From contig CAXAMN010003669.1 of assembly GCA_963970005.1 (NCBI GenBank), positions 1,253,717 to 1,317,716 of the forward strand: 64,000 bases of DNA. The letters run 5' to 3'. Positions 44,661-54,845 of the stretch are shown here, in pieces. This DNA is from Durusdinium trenchii. Taxonomy: Eukaryota; Sar; Dinophyceae; Suessiales; Symbiodiniaceae. The position numbers were made by a program, and so were the translations under genes. The notes under the pieces are model-generated. The model saw only the letters and a list, made by a program, of their open reading frames with translations. It made no database searches and was not told the origin of the DNA. Numbering within the stretch: the first letter of the stretch is position 1; every line of letters starts with the position of its first letter.

Positions 44661-47600
44661 CTGGCCCGGTGCTCCACCAGGCCAACAGCTGAGCATGGTT
44701 TTTACACGATGCCTGACATCATCTCCACGCCCACGACACCGGCTTTTTGGTCTCCAGGCGCTCTCCATCTCCACCCTGCCGCCCCCTCCGGTTCCGACGC
44801 CCCAGTGGCCCGTGGGATTCGCTGGATTGTAGTGCCAGCCCAAGTTCAGGCGACCTCCCACATCCTTGCCGCACGTCCAACACCTGGGCCAGGGCGTTGT
44901 ATGGGGGCCCCTATTATTTGGGTGCCAACCCATGGCCCCCTAGTTGGGTTGGGAGAAGGAGCCTGCTTAGGAATCTGTTGTGCAGTGTAGGTCGTGGTTT
45001 CCAGTTTGGAGGACGTGTTCCTGCTATGCATCACTACTGCCCCGCCTCACCAGCAACTTGTAAATAATATACGTATATATATATATATTCTTTAGTCTTC
45101 CTCTTTCTTCATCAATCTTGATCCATGCCTTTGTCCAGATTGCCACAAGGCAACAGCCTGTCCAAATGACTCAATGGACGAAACCTCCAGTTCGTCACGT
45201 GCTCTTCTTTTCGCCGAATTCTTGAGGACACCATCAAATCAGCTTCCAAGAAGGGCTGCCGAGTGGCCAATGGCATTGACAGGCGATGCCTGTTTCAGGT
45301 TCAACCGAGGTGAAAAGGTTTGCAACTGCAAAGAGTCAAGAGAGCAAAAATCTCCCATGAACCTCTAGTAAAGTACGGTTACTTTTACTGCCAGGGGGGG
45401 GATGGAAAGTCAATTCTCTTGTCTCAAATGCCTAGACCCCATCGAGCCAACCTGCCCCACTGCTGCCAGAGCAGTGGGTCCTGTGGCTAGCTCAGGGTTG
45501 GTCATGGGTGCATCTGCTGTAATGACACACCAATGTGCTTTTCTGTGGGTATGCGGTATGTGCTACAAACCCGTGGGCAAACCTTTGCTTCCTCAGAAGG
45601 CAAGGTTGTAATGTGTTCAGAACCGATCGAGCTCGTAAACATGTGTTATAGTAAAATAATATATGACTATATGGACACCCCCCCAAGATCTACCTACAGC
45701 ATATAGATCATATAGATTTAGCTTTGTACATGAGCATAGCACCTGATGGGATCCCATCTCTCGGCGGACTGAACCCAACTAATTTCTGCACAATGTCTAG
45801 CTGCTTCATCTCATCTTCCAACATCTTAAGATCTCCCCTCCCAGGCTCCAGTCTGTCAAGCTGCAAACCATGTGGTTGCAGCCGTCGTGCTTCAGGATCT
45901 GGGTTTTGCCTCAGGCAAGCTGCCAGTGTGTTGCGATATCCCCTTCTGTGGCACTCCTTCTGGAGCGTTTATTGGGAGATGACACGACTCACGACTCTTC
46001 ATGACCGGAGGTTCATCAGGTATCCATTTGGATCTCCAAATGTTCTGGAACCTCGCACCTCCTCAGTCTCATCACTCACCCTCCCACCTCCAAACCCCCT
46101 TCCGCCGCTTCGACGCTCCCGGCACCCGTCCATTCCGCATCCCAGCGGCATTGGGGGCACTCCTTGGCCCCTTGCGACCTCAGCGCCTCCCGCGCCTCGG
46201 CGGCCTCCCGGAGGCCGTAGGCCTCGCAGGCCTCCGAGCCCTGCGCGTGCGCGTTGGAGTGGTAGTAACCTCCGGCGCCCCGCGCCGCGCAGAGCGCGGC
46301 GCGTCGCGCGACCCCGTGCGTCCCGTCTTCGTCCCGTCTTCGTCCCGTCTTCGTCCCGTCTTCGTCCCGNNNNNNNNNNNNNNNNNNNNNNNNNNNNNNN
46401 NNNNNNNNNNNNNNNNNNNNNNNNNNNNNNNNNNNNNNNNNNNNNNNNNNNNNNNNNNNNNNNNNNNNNNNNNNNNNNNNNNNNNNNNNNNNNNNNNNNN
46501 NNNNNNNNNNNNNNNNNNNNNNNNNNNNNNNNNNNNNNNNNNNNNNNNNNNNNNNNNNNNNNNNNNNNNNNNNNNNNNNNNNNNNNNNNNNNNNNNNNNN
46601 NNNNNNNNNNNNNNNNNNNNNNNNNNNNNNNNNNNNNNNNNNNNNNNNNNNNNNNNNNNNNNNNNNNNNNNNNNNNNNNNNNNNNNNNNNNNNNNNNNNN
46701 NNNNNNNNNNNNNNNNNNNNNNNNNNNNNNNNNNNNNNNNNNNNNNNNNNNNNNNNNNNNNNNNNNNNNNNNNNNNNNNNNNNNNNNNNNNNNNNNNNNN
46801 NNNNNNNNNNNNNNNNNNNNNNNNNNNNNNNNNNNNNNNNNNNNNNNNNNNNNNNNNNNNNNNNNNNNNNNNNNNNNNNNNNNNNNNNNNNNNNNNNNNN
46901 NNNNNNNNNNNNNNNNNNNNNNNNNNNNNNNNNNNNNNNNNNNNNNNNNNNNNNNNNNNNNNNNNNNNNNNNNNNNNNNNNNNNNNNNNNNNNNNNNNNN
47001 NNNNNNNNNNNNNNNNNNNNNNNNNNNNNNNNNNNNNNNNNNNNNNNNNNNNNNNNNNNNNNNNNNNNNNNNNNNNNNNNNNNNNNNNNNNNNNNNNNNN
47101 NNNNNNNNNNNNNNNNNNNNNNNNNNNNNNNNNNNNNNNNNNNNNNNNNNNNNNNNNNNNNNNNNNNNNNNNNNNNNNNNNNNNNNNNNNNNNNNNNNNN
47201 NNNNNNNNNNNNNNNNNNNNNNNNNNNNNNNNNNNNNNNNNNNNNNNNNNNNNNNNNNNNNNNNNNNNNNNNNNNNNNNNNNNNNNNNNNNNNNNNNNTT
47301 TCCTTGGGAAATTGCGTTAACTGACAATCCAAGTTCGAAGTGTGTGTGTGTGTGCGCGCACGCTCTTCTGAGATGTACTGTACATCTGCGATGCGCAAAT
47401 CCCGATCGGTTCATCACACCCTTGCGCCTCGGCAAAGGCCAAAGTTGGCTTCACCAACCTCAGATTAGCTCATTGACTCGCACTGGCACACATGAGACCT
47501 CAAAGGAAACTATAATATATGGACGGTTCACAATGTTCAGATTCGAACAAATGGTGCATGGGAATACATGGGATAGGAACAAAAAGAGTTTCGTAGTTTA

Positions 47601-50600
47601 TCATGTGCTTGGGGTCCTTAAATAGTCGCCGATCCCTGTCGCCATACGCCCCTGTCAGATGTAGCTCTGTCGCCGTCTGTCGCTCACATCCGGCAGGAGA
47701 GATCTAAAACAGTTCAGAAAGGCCCGCAAGTTACGAGAACGTGGAGGAATAATGCATTACTACTAGTAACAGTGAGCTACTAGGCTGGAGGTCGGCCATC
47801 GCTACTTAGCCGCGCTACTAGGTTGGAGGCCATCGCTACTAGCAAGAAGCTAGTAACGGTCTGGGCATCGCTCCTAAATCGGTCCAGGCCTCCCGGAGGC
47901 CTCCAGGTGTCTTCACTCCCCAAAAAAGGTTGGTTGGGCAGGTGCTTTTCCTGGATATGTTTGGCGGTGAAGGGATGTGACCCGTGTTCTCCCGTGGCGA
48001 AAACACACCGGTCGCCGCACGGGCGAAGCTCCGAGGTTCGACGCCCACGGCCCACATTGACCAGCTCCAGATTTCGATGAAAACAGCTCTACAAAATACC
48101 AAAAGTCTTGGGTAATCTTTGTTGATAGGGTCATGTCATTTTCTGGGTTGGATATGTGTGTTTCCTCTTCCCTGTGCTCAAACTCTTTTACCATCTTTTA
48201 CATTCTTTTACCATCTTTTACCTGGTTTCGTTTGCTGCGAAAATCTCCCCACATCAATCGTTCATGCCGCGTAAGTGAGCCGCAAACGGTGTCGACCTAC
48301 GGCTCCGCCAACGGTTCCGCCTACGGATTGACTTACCAGGTCCTATCACCTTTTTCGCAGCTCCTCCCTCTAAAACCATCACCGAGAGAACAATAAAAGA
48401 ACCCAATGACTCGCCGGATCTCCACATCCCCCACCGGATCTCCGATCACGGTCGGTTCACACCCCCGTACCTCGACGCCGGGAGAACACGAACCCGGTCG
48501 TGGTCCACGTGGCTCTTGGCACTCGGGGCACTCCCGCAAGGTGGGGTCCTCCTCCATGGCCTTGAAGCCTGAGACGTGCACGACCGAGCCGCGGCTTTTG
48601 GGCCGGTCGTGGGAGGTCCAAAAGGAGACTACAGGACACATACCGCGCGGTGTGTGTGTGTGTGTGCGCTGCGAGGTTGGAAGGTTGTTGGATGAGCACC
48701 CTAGAATAGCTGTAGAAATGCCAAATGTCCGAAGTTGGACGTGAGTAGTTTGGTGAAAAGCCCTGTGAGGCAAATTGAGGATGCCTTGAAATGTCTAACC
48801 GGTGCGGCTGCAAATCAATCCTGGCCAGGCCGGTGCTATGTTTCCAGTCGAATTGGGTAGATCGATTGCCTTGAATGGTTTTTGCATGTTTTTGCCAACC
48901 GCCCTCAGCCCTTCGTGTTCGACACCACTGTTGCTGGCCCAGCTGCGCTGATATTTCTGCAAGGTTGCCTGCACGTGTATGCACGGTGCAATCAAACAAA
49001 GATTTGTCGTCCTTGCGTTGAACCTATTCCATTCACACTTTGAAAGCACAACGACACTGCCTTCGTATTGAATTTGTTCAAAGGAAATCACAGGACGGCC
49101 CTTTGTCCTTCAGAACAATTTCAATGTCAATATCGACCAATACTACAACATTTTATTCTCAGTACATCTGGCTGCCTCTCTCTGCCCCTATGACTCACAC
49201 CTTGCCTCCGGCAGAACTTGCAGGTCTTCTACTCCTCAGCAGCTGCTTGGAGTGATCATGACCGTGGTTGGGTTTGGCACGCACGGAGTTAGAGGAATCA
49301 ATTCAGAACTGAGCTGCTAAGCTTACTGTAAATCGTTGATGTGACATGGGCGTTGCTCGCGGTGTTCATCCCTTCAGTGTTCCGAACTTGCTCGCGTTGC
49401 TCGCGGCATCCCTCTCTCCGAACTGGAGAAGAGCTTCGAGTAACGCTGTAAGGGTCAACAAATGCTCCAGCTGTTGGCTGTTGGCTGTCCAGGGCTCCAC
49501 GGGCGATTGTGAATAGTGGGAGATGAGTCAACTAGCAGCGCTAGGAGTCACTAGGAACTTCTTGCCGCTTTGGGCACCCAGGTGCTGCCTAGAATCTGTT
49601 CATGCTAGTGTTGTGCTTGCCGTCCAGATGTCTTGTAACCTTTTTGGGGAGATGGAGCGTTTGTATTGCGCATGGTGCAGCACATTGCTCCGCAAAAGGC
49701 GGGCCAATGGACTCCAGACCGTGGGGAGGCCCGCGGTAGACCTGCAAATGCGACCGGTTAAGGTCGTTTAAGTCACACTCCCGCTCGAAAACCACCGGCG
49801 GATCTCTTCTAGAACAGCAGCTTCGGGATTCCTGGACGAGGTTGCTCAACAAATAACTCCGTCTATTATAATATGTGTATAGTATATGCTATATATGTGT
49901 GTAAACAAATAGATACATATATCGGCACTATATATAAGAGATACTATAAGACTATAAGAGATCACTCTGAGTGCCCGCAATACACACGAGAAAGGCGGCG
50001 CGAGGCCTCATGGTGGATCCATGAAGTCCATGCGGATGCACAGCACAGTCCCTCTGGACTGCACTACCGATCCACACGGTGCCTGCCAATAAGCAAGAAC
50101 AAAAGAGAAAGCAGTTTTTCACTACCTGGTCTCTACCCCCAGGCTGATACAAATGTCTGATACTGATATGGTAGAGATGGTTATAGCCTTTTGGGAGCCA
50201 TGATAGCTTCTGGGTGGTGAGGGCGGATGGCCAAAAATATCTGCAGACTACTATAGGCTACCAGGTGACGTTGACTGATTGGAGACCACTCCGCAGCTTC
50301 GGCGTTCACACTCCCCCGATCTAAATCCCAGCGTCTCACTTGGGCAGTGCATCCCTCACGGCCATAGAGGGGGCAATGGATTGCCACACGCCGTTCCTCG
50401 ATCTGGCCTGACACGTTCAGCTGAGGGTGGCACTACTACAGGCACCATGTCGTAGCACTCCAAGCATCGGCGAAGAAAACGCGGGTGCCGTAGATACGAA
50501 GTACATGACGTGATCTTCCAGAAACGGTCTATGTAAGTGGGGTCCAAGTCTACTAAAGCATCCAAACCCATGCTGCCACTCGTGCCTTGATCTGCTTCTG

Positions 50601-50714
50601 TATGTCGCTGTATGTTTTTACACTGGCATGGGCTTTTGTGAGCCCCATCGGTTTGCTACTCCCCGCTCCGCAGCACCCACCTTGCAAGTAGCGTCTCAAG
50701 CAGTGCACGCAGAC
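44588..50714 (-). CDS. RBR (RING-IBR-RING) E3 ubiquitin ligase, incomplete model
   Basis: This cytosolic enzyme would pass ubiquitin from an E2 to a RING2 cysteine and then to substrate. Exons on the minus strand: 50714-50681 (VCVHCLRRYLQ, RING1), 48568-48516 (FKAMEEDPTLRECPECQ, start of IBR), 46269-46126 (ending KECPQCRWDAEWT, RING2), 45909-45862 (KTQILKHDGCNHMVC, RING2), an exon starting at 44883 (CWTCGK) and a last exon 44660-44588 ending KIGKPPN and TGA. The GCNHMxC signature is specific to RBR RING2. The 46126/45909 intron is GT-AG and rebuilds a Gly codon. The rest of RING1 and the IBR were not found, and a 929-base gap lies inside the gene. A possible IBR exon lies near 47925-48060 (CGDRCVFATGEHG). 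Confidence 0.8.
45862..45909 (-). CDS. RBR ligase exon: RING2 catalytic segment
   Basis: This 48-bp exon encodes KTQILKHDGCNHMVC, with an AG|G acceptor and a GC donor. In Ariadne-type ligases this follows the CPxC pair of RING2 and contains two further zinc ligands. The catalytic Cys of RBR ligases lies between the second and third pairs of RING2 ligands, in the small exon or join that was not located between 44883 and 45862. Confidence 0.85.
46126..46269 (-). CDS. RBR ligase exon: linker and first RING2 CxxC
   Basis: This 144-bp exon (47 codons) is GC-rich and Ala/Glu-rich (YGLREAAEAREALRSQGAKE), then CPQCRWDAEW. It has a GAG|G acceptor and a G|GT donor. Its sequence begins about 100 bp from the assembly gap, so its upstream neighbour may lie in the missing bases. 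Confidence 0.8.
46315..46369. repeat. 11-bp minisatellite at the edge of the assembly gap
   Basis: The unit CGTCTTCGTCC repeats about four to five times immediately before the N run and is cut by it. Confidence 0.9.
46370..47298. other. Assembly gap (929 N)
   Basis: There is no sequence here. Open frames drawn through it are meaningless. The left edge ends in an 11-bp tandem repeat, so the gap probably holds a collapsed or unassembled minisatellite and possibly an exon of the E3 ligase. Confidence 0.99.
47776..47843. repeat. Tandem duplication
   Basis: Two copies of GCTACTAGG(C/T)TGGAGG followed by GGCCATCGCTACT, starting at 47776 and 47814. The second copy lacks three or four bases. Confidence 0.8.
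48516..48568 (-). CDS. RBR ligase exon: start of IBR domain
   Basis: This 53-bp exon encodes FKAMEEDPTLRECPECQ, with a CTCAG|G acceptor and a GA donor. The pattern of an acidic helix, then DPxLRxCPxC, is typical of the first strand of an IBR domain. It starts in phase 1, matching the phase of the RING1 exon end, but about 50 residues of RING1 are missing between them, so at least one exon lies between 48569 and 50680. Confidence 0.7.
50681..50714 (-). CDS. RBR ligase exon: RING1 second half
   Basis: This 34-bp exon encodes VCVHCLRRYLQ, bounded by CAG|G and G|GT. The frame is open further upstream (GLSVSVECNDQ), which also resembles RING1, so the acceptor could be farther up. CxxCLxxYL is the usual ending of RBR RING1. 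Confidence 0.65.
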
Positions 50715-51076
50715 CTGATCATTGCATTCCACCGACACGGAGAGCCCCAAGCGAGCCACGGCAGCCACGGCGTCTTGAGGGCCAAAAGCATCCAAAAGCC
50801 AAGAATTGGAGTGGTTTACAGTGGCTTGATGCTTCATGCGAACACGTCATGTCCGACGTGTTCAAGGAAAGCCATCTCATCGGCCAACGGCCCACGGTGG
50901 CACGGCAAACAGGTTGTGTTGGAATTTGGAGGTCTGTCCTGCTTGCGTTTTGTTTTAAGCCCGCCCTTACTTAATTAACTACTCGCCCACTTAATTAAGA
51001 AAGGAAGTATATATATATATACTCCTAGCTACTATAATATAGTGAGCCTCTAGTAACTGGACGCAGGATAGCTGAC

Positions 51077-51135
51077 GCTTCTTCAAGGAAGCTCCCCCTG
51101 CCTGAGGGCGGGGGCGGAGCTTCCTTGACAAGAAG
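51077..51135. repeat. Inverted repeat (hairpin)
   Basis: GCTTCTTCAAGGAAGCTCC at 51077 onward pairs with GGAGCTTCCTTGACAAGAAGC ending at 51135, with two small bulges. The loop is GC-rich. Confidence 0.88.
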
Positions 51136-51859
51136 CGCTCGCACTAATGATTGGTTCCTAGATTGTTTGGGAAACTTAACTCTCCAACCACGCTCCTGCT
51201 TGCGACTCGTCACCACGTGGGTGGGCGCGCAGCACTCTATGAAGGAGCATTGGATCAGGGAGTCACAGGGCTGCAAGCAAATCCTCAAACCGGGTGCAAT
51301 GTTCGGAGCTTTTTCACTCTGACGACTGTGGCGCTCTGTCTGTCTTGCTTTCTTTCCTCCTTGCTTGCTTTCGTTCTTCCTTTCTTTCTCTCCCTCCCCT
51401 TCCTGCAGAGTTGAGCTGTCTCACATGATTCCTGCTGTATCAATTCATGATGCTTTCCGCCAGTTCCTTCTAAGTGACTACAGTGAGCCTTCTTTCTTCT
51501 GGGTCCTTATGGATGTGGTTGTGGCGCGATTGCCTGCCTGACTGGTGTCAAATAATGTAAAATGTAAAATACCCTTCCAGCAGTCACAAAGGAGGGCCTA
51601 TTGAAGGATACGGGTGCCCATTATCCACTCACTTAGGGACTAAAACCCGCCCTTTGTGACTCCTGGTTCATTCATCTTCATTCCCTCCCGCTGTCCTGCA
51701 TTGGAACTCCCCTCGCGCTGCCAACGACGGCAGCGCCAGGGCCAAGGCGGCCACGGCCGCGCGTGTGGCTGCGGCGCCTGCACGGCAGCGACGATGCGGC
51801 ACCACGGGAGGAAGCAACAGACGACGTGGGAGGTGAGGAAGCAGCATGACAATTCAAGA

Positions 51860-51896
51860 GAGAGGGAGAGGGAGAGGGAGAGAAAGAGAGAGAGGA
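51860..51896. repeat. (GA)n microsatellite
   Basis: AGAG and GGAGAG units on the plus strand. Confidence 0.85.
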
Positions 51897-52536
51897 TTGG
51901 AGGGCGCAAGGGCAGCCTTGCACTCTCATCTAGGATGAAATCATGGCCCGGTGGCCCGTCCTGGTGCCGAAGTTCGTGGTGGCTGGAAGATGTCTGAAGT
52001 CTAAGGTGGTCCAGCATCCACTGTTCGTGAGTACATGAGCAATGCAGGTTCTCACAGCACAGAAGGGGCGCTACAGCACAGAGGCGCTACAGCACAGGGT
52101 CGAAACGCCACATCGTCGCCGGAACGCCCTAAGAATATCCGACCAAACGTGTCCGAAAACAAACGTCCTGAAGGGATCGAAACTTTGGAACCCACAGAGT
52201 TGCAGATCATCATCCCACTGCTCATCCCATCATGCCACAGAGTTCCAGATTTGACCTTTTTTCCAAGGGCCAAATTCATGCTAAGTCATGCTGACTGGAT
52301 GGTCCTTCTGAGCAAATTCATGTAAGTCGCTGCGACCACGCCTGCCAAGTGCAGCTGATTGCACTCTATAGTGTAGTAATTAGCACGATTTCCCCCCATG
52401 GGTGGGGCGGCCTAGCCCAAAACCCACTGACATCTATACATCTAACATCATCTAACCACCAAAACGAGTGCCGAATGCGGTCTCCTCTCACAGTTCCCCC
52501 ACCAACGCAGGTCCGCGCGCACGCGCGCCGCTGAAC

Positions 52537-52624
52537 CTTCAGAGTTGCTGCGCGCCACGGCAGGCAGCGCCTCCTCGCCCACCGCGTGGGGCAGCGGCGA
52601 ACTCTTCACGCGCGCGAGCTCCAT
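52537..52624 (-). CDS. Candidate first coding exon, perhaps of the RBR ligase
   Basis: A minus ATG (52622-52624) opens 29 codons (MELARVKSSPLPHAVGEEAL, then PAVARSNSE) with GC-ending codons and a G|GTTC donor. It is the only start-like exon between the CNB gene and the RING1 exon. Whether it begins the ligase gene or is an inner exon of something else cannot be told from sequence. Confidence 0.4.
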
Positions 52625-53032
52625 GGCAGCGGCCGAACCCGTACAGCGGGAACTGTGGAGGAAATGCGGGGGGTGGTGTGGAGCTCAGAATGGTGGGTTT
52701 GATGTGTGTTGGGTTGTATTGTAGTGCCACCCATCCACCCAACAAAAATCTGGAGTTGCCCTTGCGAAGCCGTACAGCGGTTGTGAAATGCACTGAGCTC
52801 ATTGGAGGAATGTCTTGTCAGTAGTTGGTGGGGGCACCCTGTCGGCGTTGGTCACTTCATCAATTGCCAGCCACTCCTGCCTTTTACTTGAATGGACGAC
52901 GCTCTTCTTTTGGCACCTTCATCCCAACATCGAAAGGTGCAATAAGAATACAGCCTCTTCGGAAGGGGTTCAACTGGAATGCATTGCACTGCACGCAGGA
53001 AAGGACAAATGCTGATTTCACCGCAAACCACT

Positions 53033-53060
53033 GTTGTTGTTGTTGTTGTTGCTGTTGTTT
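53033..53060. repeat. (GTT)n microsatellite
   Basis: Eight to nine GTT/GCT triplets in a row on the plus strand. Confidence 0.85.
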
Positions 53061-53261
53061 ATACATGTTTATACTATATATATACATATCTTTTTGGGGG
53101 CACAAAATGAGTATGTTATATACTTGCTAGCATGTCAACCAGAAAATGAAGGAACAAACGGCATAGGGCCCGCCGCTGGCATGGTCACACTGCATGCTCT
53201 GCCTATCAGGCTTTTCGACGCCTCCTCGCCGCCCCCTCGGGGGGGTCGTTCAATTAGTGGG

Positions 53262-53335
53262 TCTGGGGAGAATGGAGCCAGAGCGGGTTGACCACGCGGT
53301 GGGCGAAGTTGGTGGCAAACATCATCTCTCAGAAT
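53262..53335 (-). CDS. Candidate terminal exon
   Basis: A minus frame reads MMFATNFAHRVVNPLWLH, then SPQTH and TAA, with GC-ending codons. It lies just below the third CNB domain and could end that gene, which would make it a kinase-less CNB protein. It has no AG|G acceptor and is preceded by an alternative open frame. Confidence 0.3.
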
Positions 53336-53622
53336 GGACCGGCGGCAAGTCCAGTGGTACTGCCTCAATGTATATTATAAACCCCCTCAAAAAATGTTTA
53401 TAAAAATATAAATACATACCAAGCTCCAGCTCGAGCTGGTGCTGGTGCTGCTGCTGGTGTTGGTGATGGTAGTGGTGGCGGCGGGGGCTCAAGGTCCAAA
53501 ATCATCACTAAGGTGGCCAGAGTTCAGCTGCACAGCTGCACACCTCATTTACCTTTGAGCCTCCCCAACTGTTTTGTCAAGAAGCTATTCAGTACACCCG
53601 AACGCTGTCTAAGGTGGTTTAC

Positions 53623-54845
53623 CTAGGGGTTTTGCTGCTCCGAACGCGCCTGCTCTAGCCAGTGTAAAAAGGGCCAGAAAATTAACATATTCAGCTGGCT
53701 CCAAGTAGGATCTCGGTACATCTCGGTGTCACTATTAGCTACAGTATGCAGCATTTGGATGGGTCTCCTCCCAGGTCACTCGTCCTTTTCGGCGACGATC
53801 CCCGGTCACCACCGGCGTCCTACCGCGGTGTCCTACCGCGCCGTCGACCGGCGTGAAGCGCTGACTGCGGCGCCTCTTCTTCTTTGTGCATTCCGGTGAC
53901 GGAGCCCTCCAACACGACGATGTAACGGACGCCTGTCAGAAGTAACGGACGTGGGTGGTTTCAATTCACTTAAATCACATTCTATATATATATATATATA
54001 CAGTGTTATAATCAGTGGGTTCAGTCGTCCCAAGTGAAATTTGGAACACAAACACATCCAAAACATTCCAAAACCACCACCTAGAAGTTGTTTAAAGCCT
54101 TCTCCCGTTCCATCCTTAGCATCCTGATCCTAGTCCTAGCCCACCCACGTGTCCCATCTCGCCCCGTCAATGTAGTCAGTACCTGGCACCGGACGTCGAG
54201 CATTTGAAGGTGTCAAACCCTCTCACGGAAGCCAGGGAAAGGAATCCAACACGTGGAACTATAGTGCATAGGTCTACTCCAAAGGATTGGTGATTTTCTC
54301 TCACCATCCACCTGGGATGGATGAATATCCGCAAGACTTCCACATCACCAAGCTCGGGCCTTCCTGCACTGCAGCACCGGCAGGTAGATCCTTGATGACC
54401 TCGTTCAGAGCCGAGAGCCGAGAGCTGAACGAGCGAGGGAGCCGAGCGACGAGGCCGTCGACCTTCCGCAGAGGCCAGGCACCGTGGAGGGAGGCGGGTC
54501 TTTAAGTCTGTCTGAACGTCCAGGCTCGTCCTGAAAGTTCACTGTACGATCTGGATCTAGCGATAGTACTGCTCTGAGAAGTACCAGGCACGGATGATCT
54601 GCCATATCACCCCAAACATCTGCCCAAGCAAAAGACCATGGAGCATGCAAAAATGCGAAAGGCAAAGCATGGTAAAGCATCGCAAAGCATAGAACACCCC
54701 ATTACAACCAATTGATCCATTCACACCTGGCCGCTTGCTCCCTCCTGCTTCGATCCTGCCATTCTCGTTTCGCACCCGAGGTGCAATGGCTTTCGCAATG
54801 TCATTCCGCTGCGTCGAGGAGAACTGCGACATCACCGGGCACATC
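53623..54845 (-). CDS. CNB-C domain (degenerate), four exons
   Basis: Exon 54845-54776: SQFSSTQRNDIAKAIAPR. Exon 54399-54360: VIKDLPAGAAVQE. Exon 53932-53837: YIVVLEGSVTGMHKEEE. The 27-bp exon 53649-53623: AFGAAKPL. All joins agree in phase (GT, GC, GT). The cassette start reads FGA instead of FGE. The third CNB of apicomplexan PKG is likewise degenerate, so the loss fits the family. The rest of the cassette was not found below 53623. Confidence 0.82.

Noticed and set aside
45724..47625. ORFs of 440-633 codons across the gap
   Set aside because: They consist mainly of N bases translated as X; no coding evidence.
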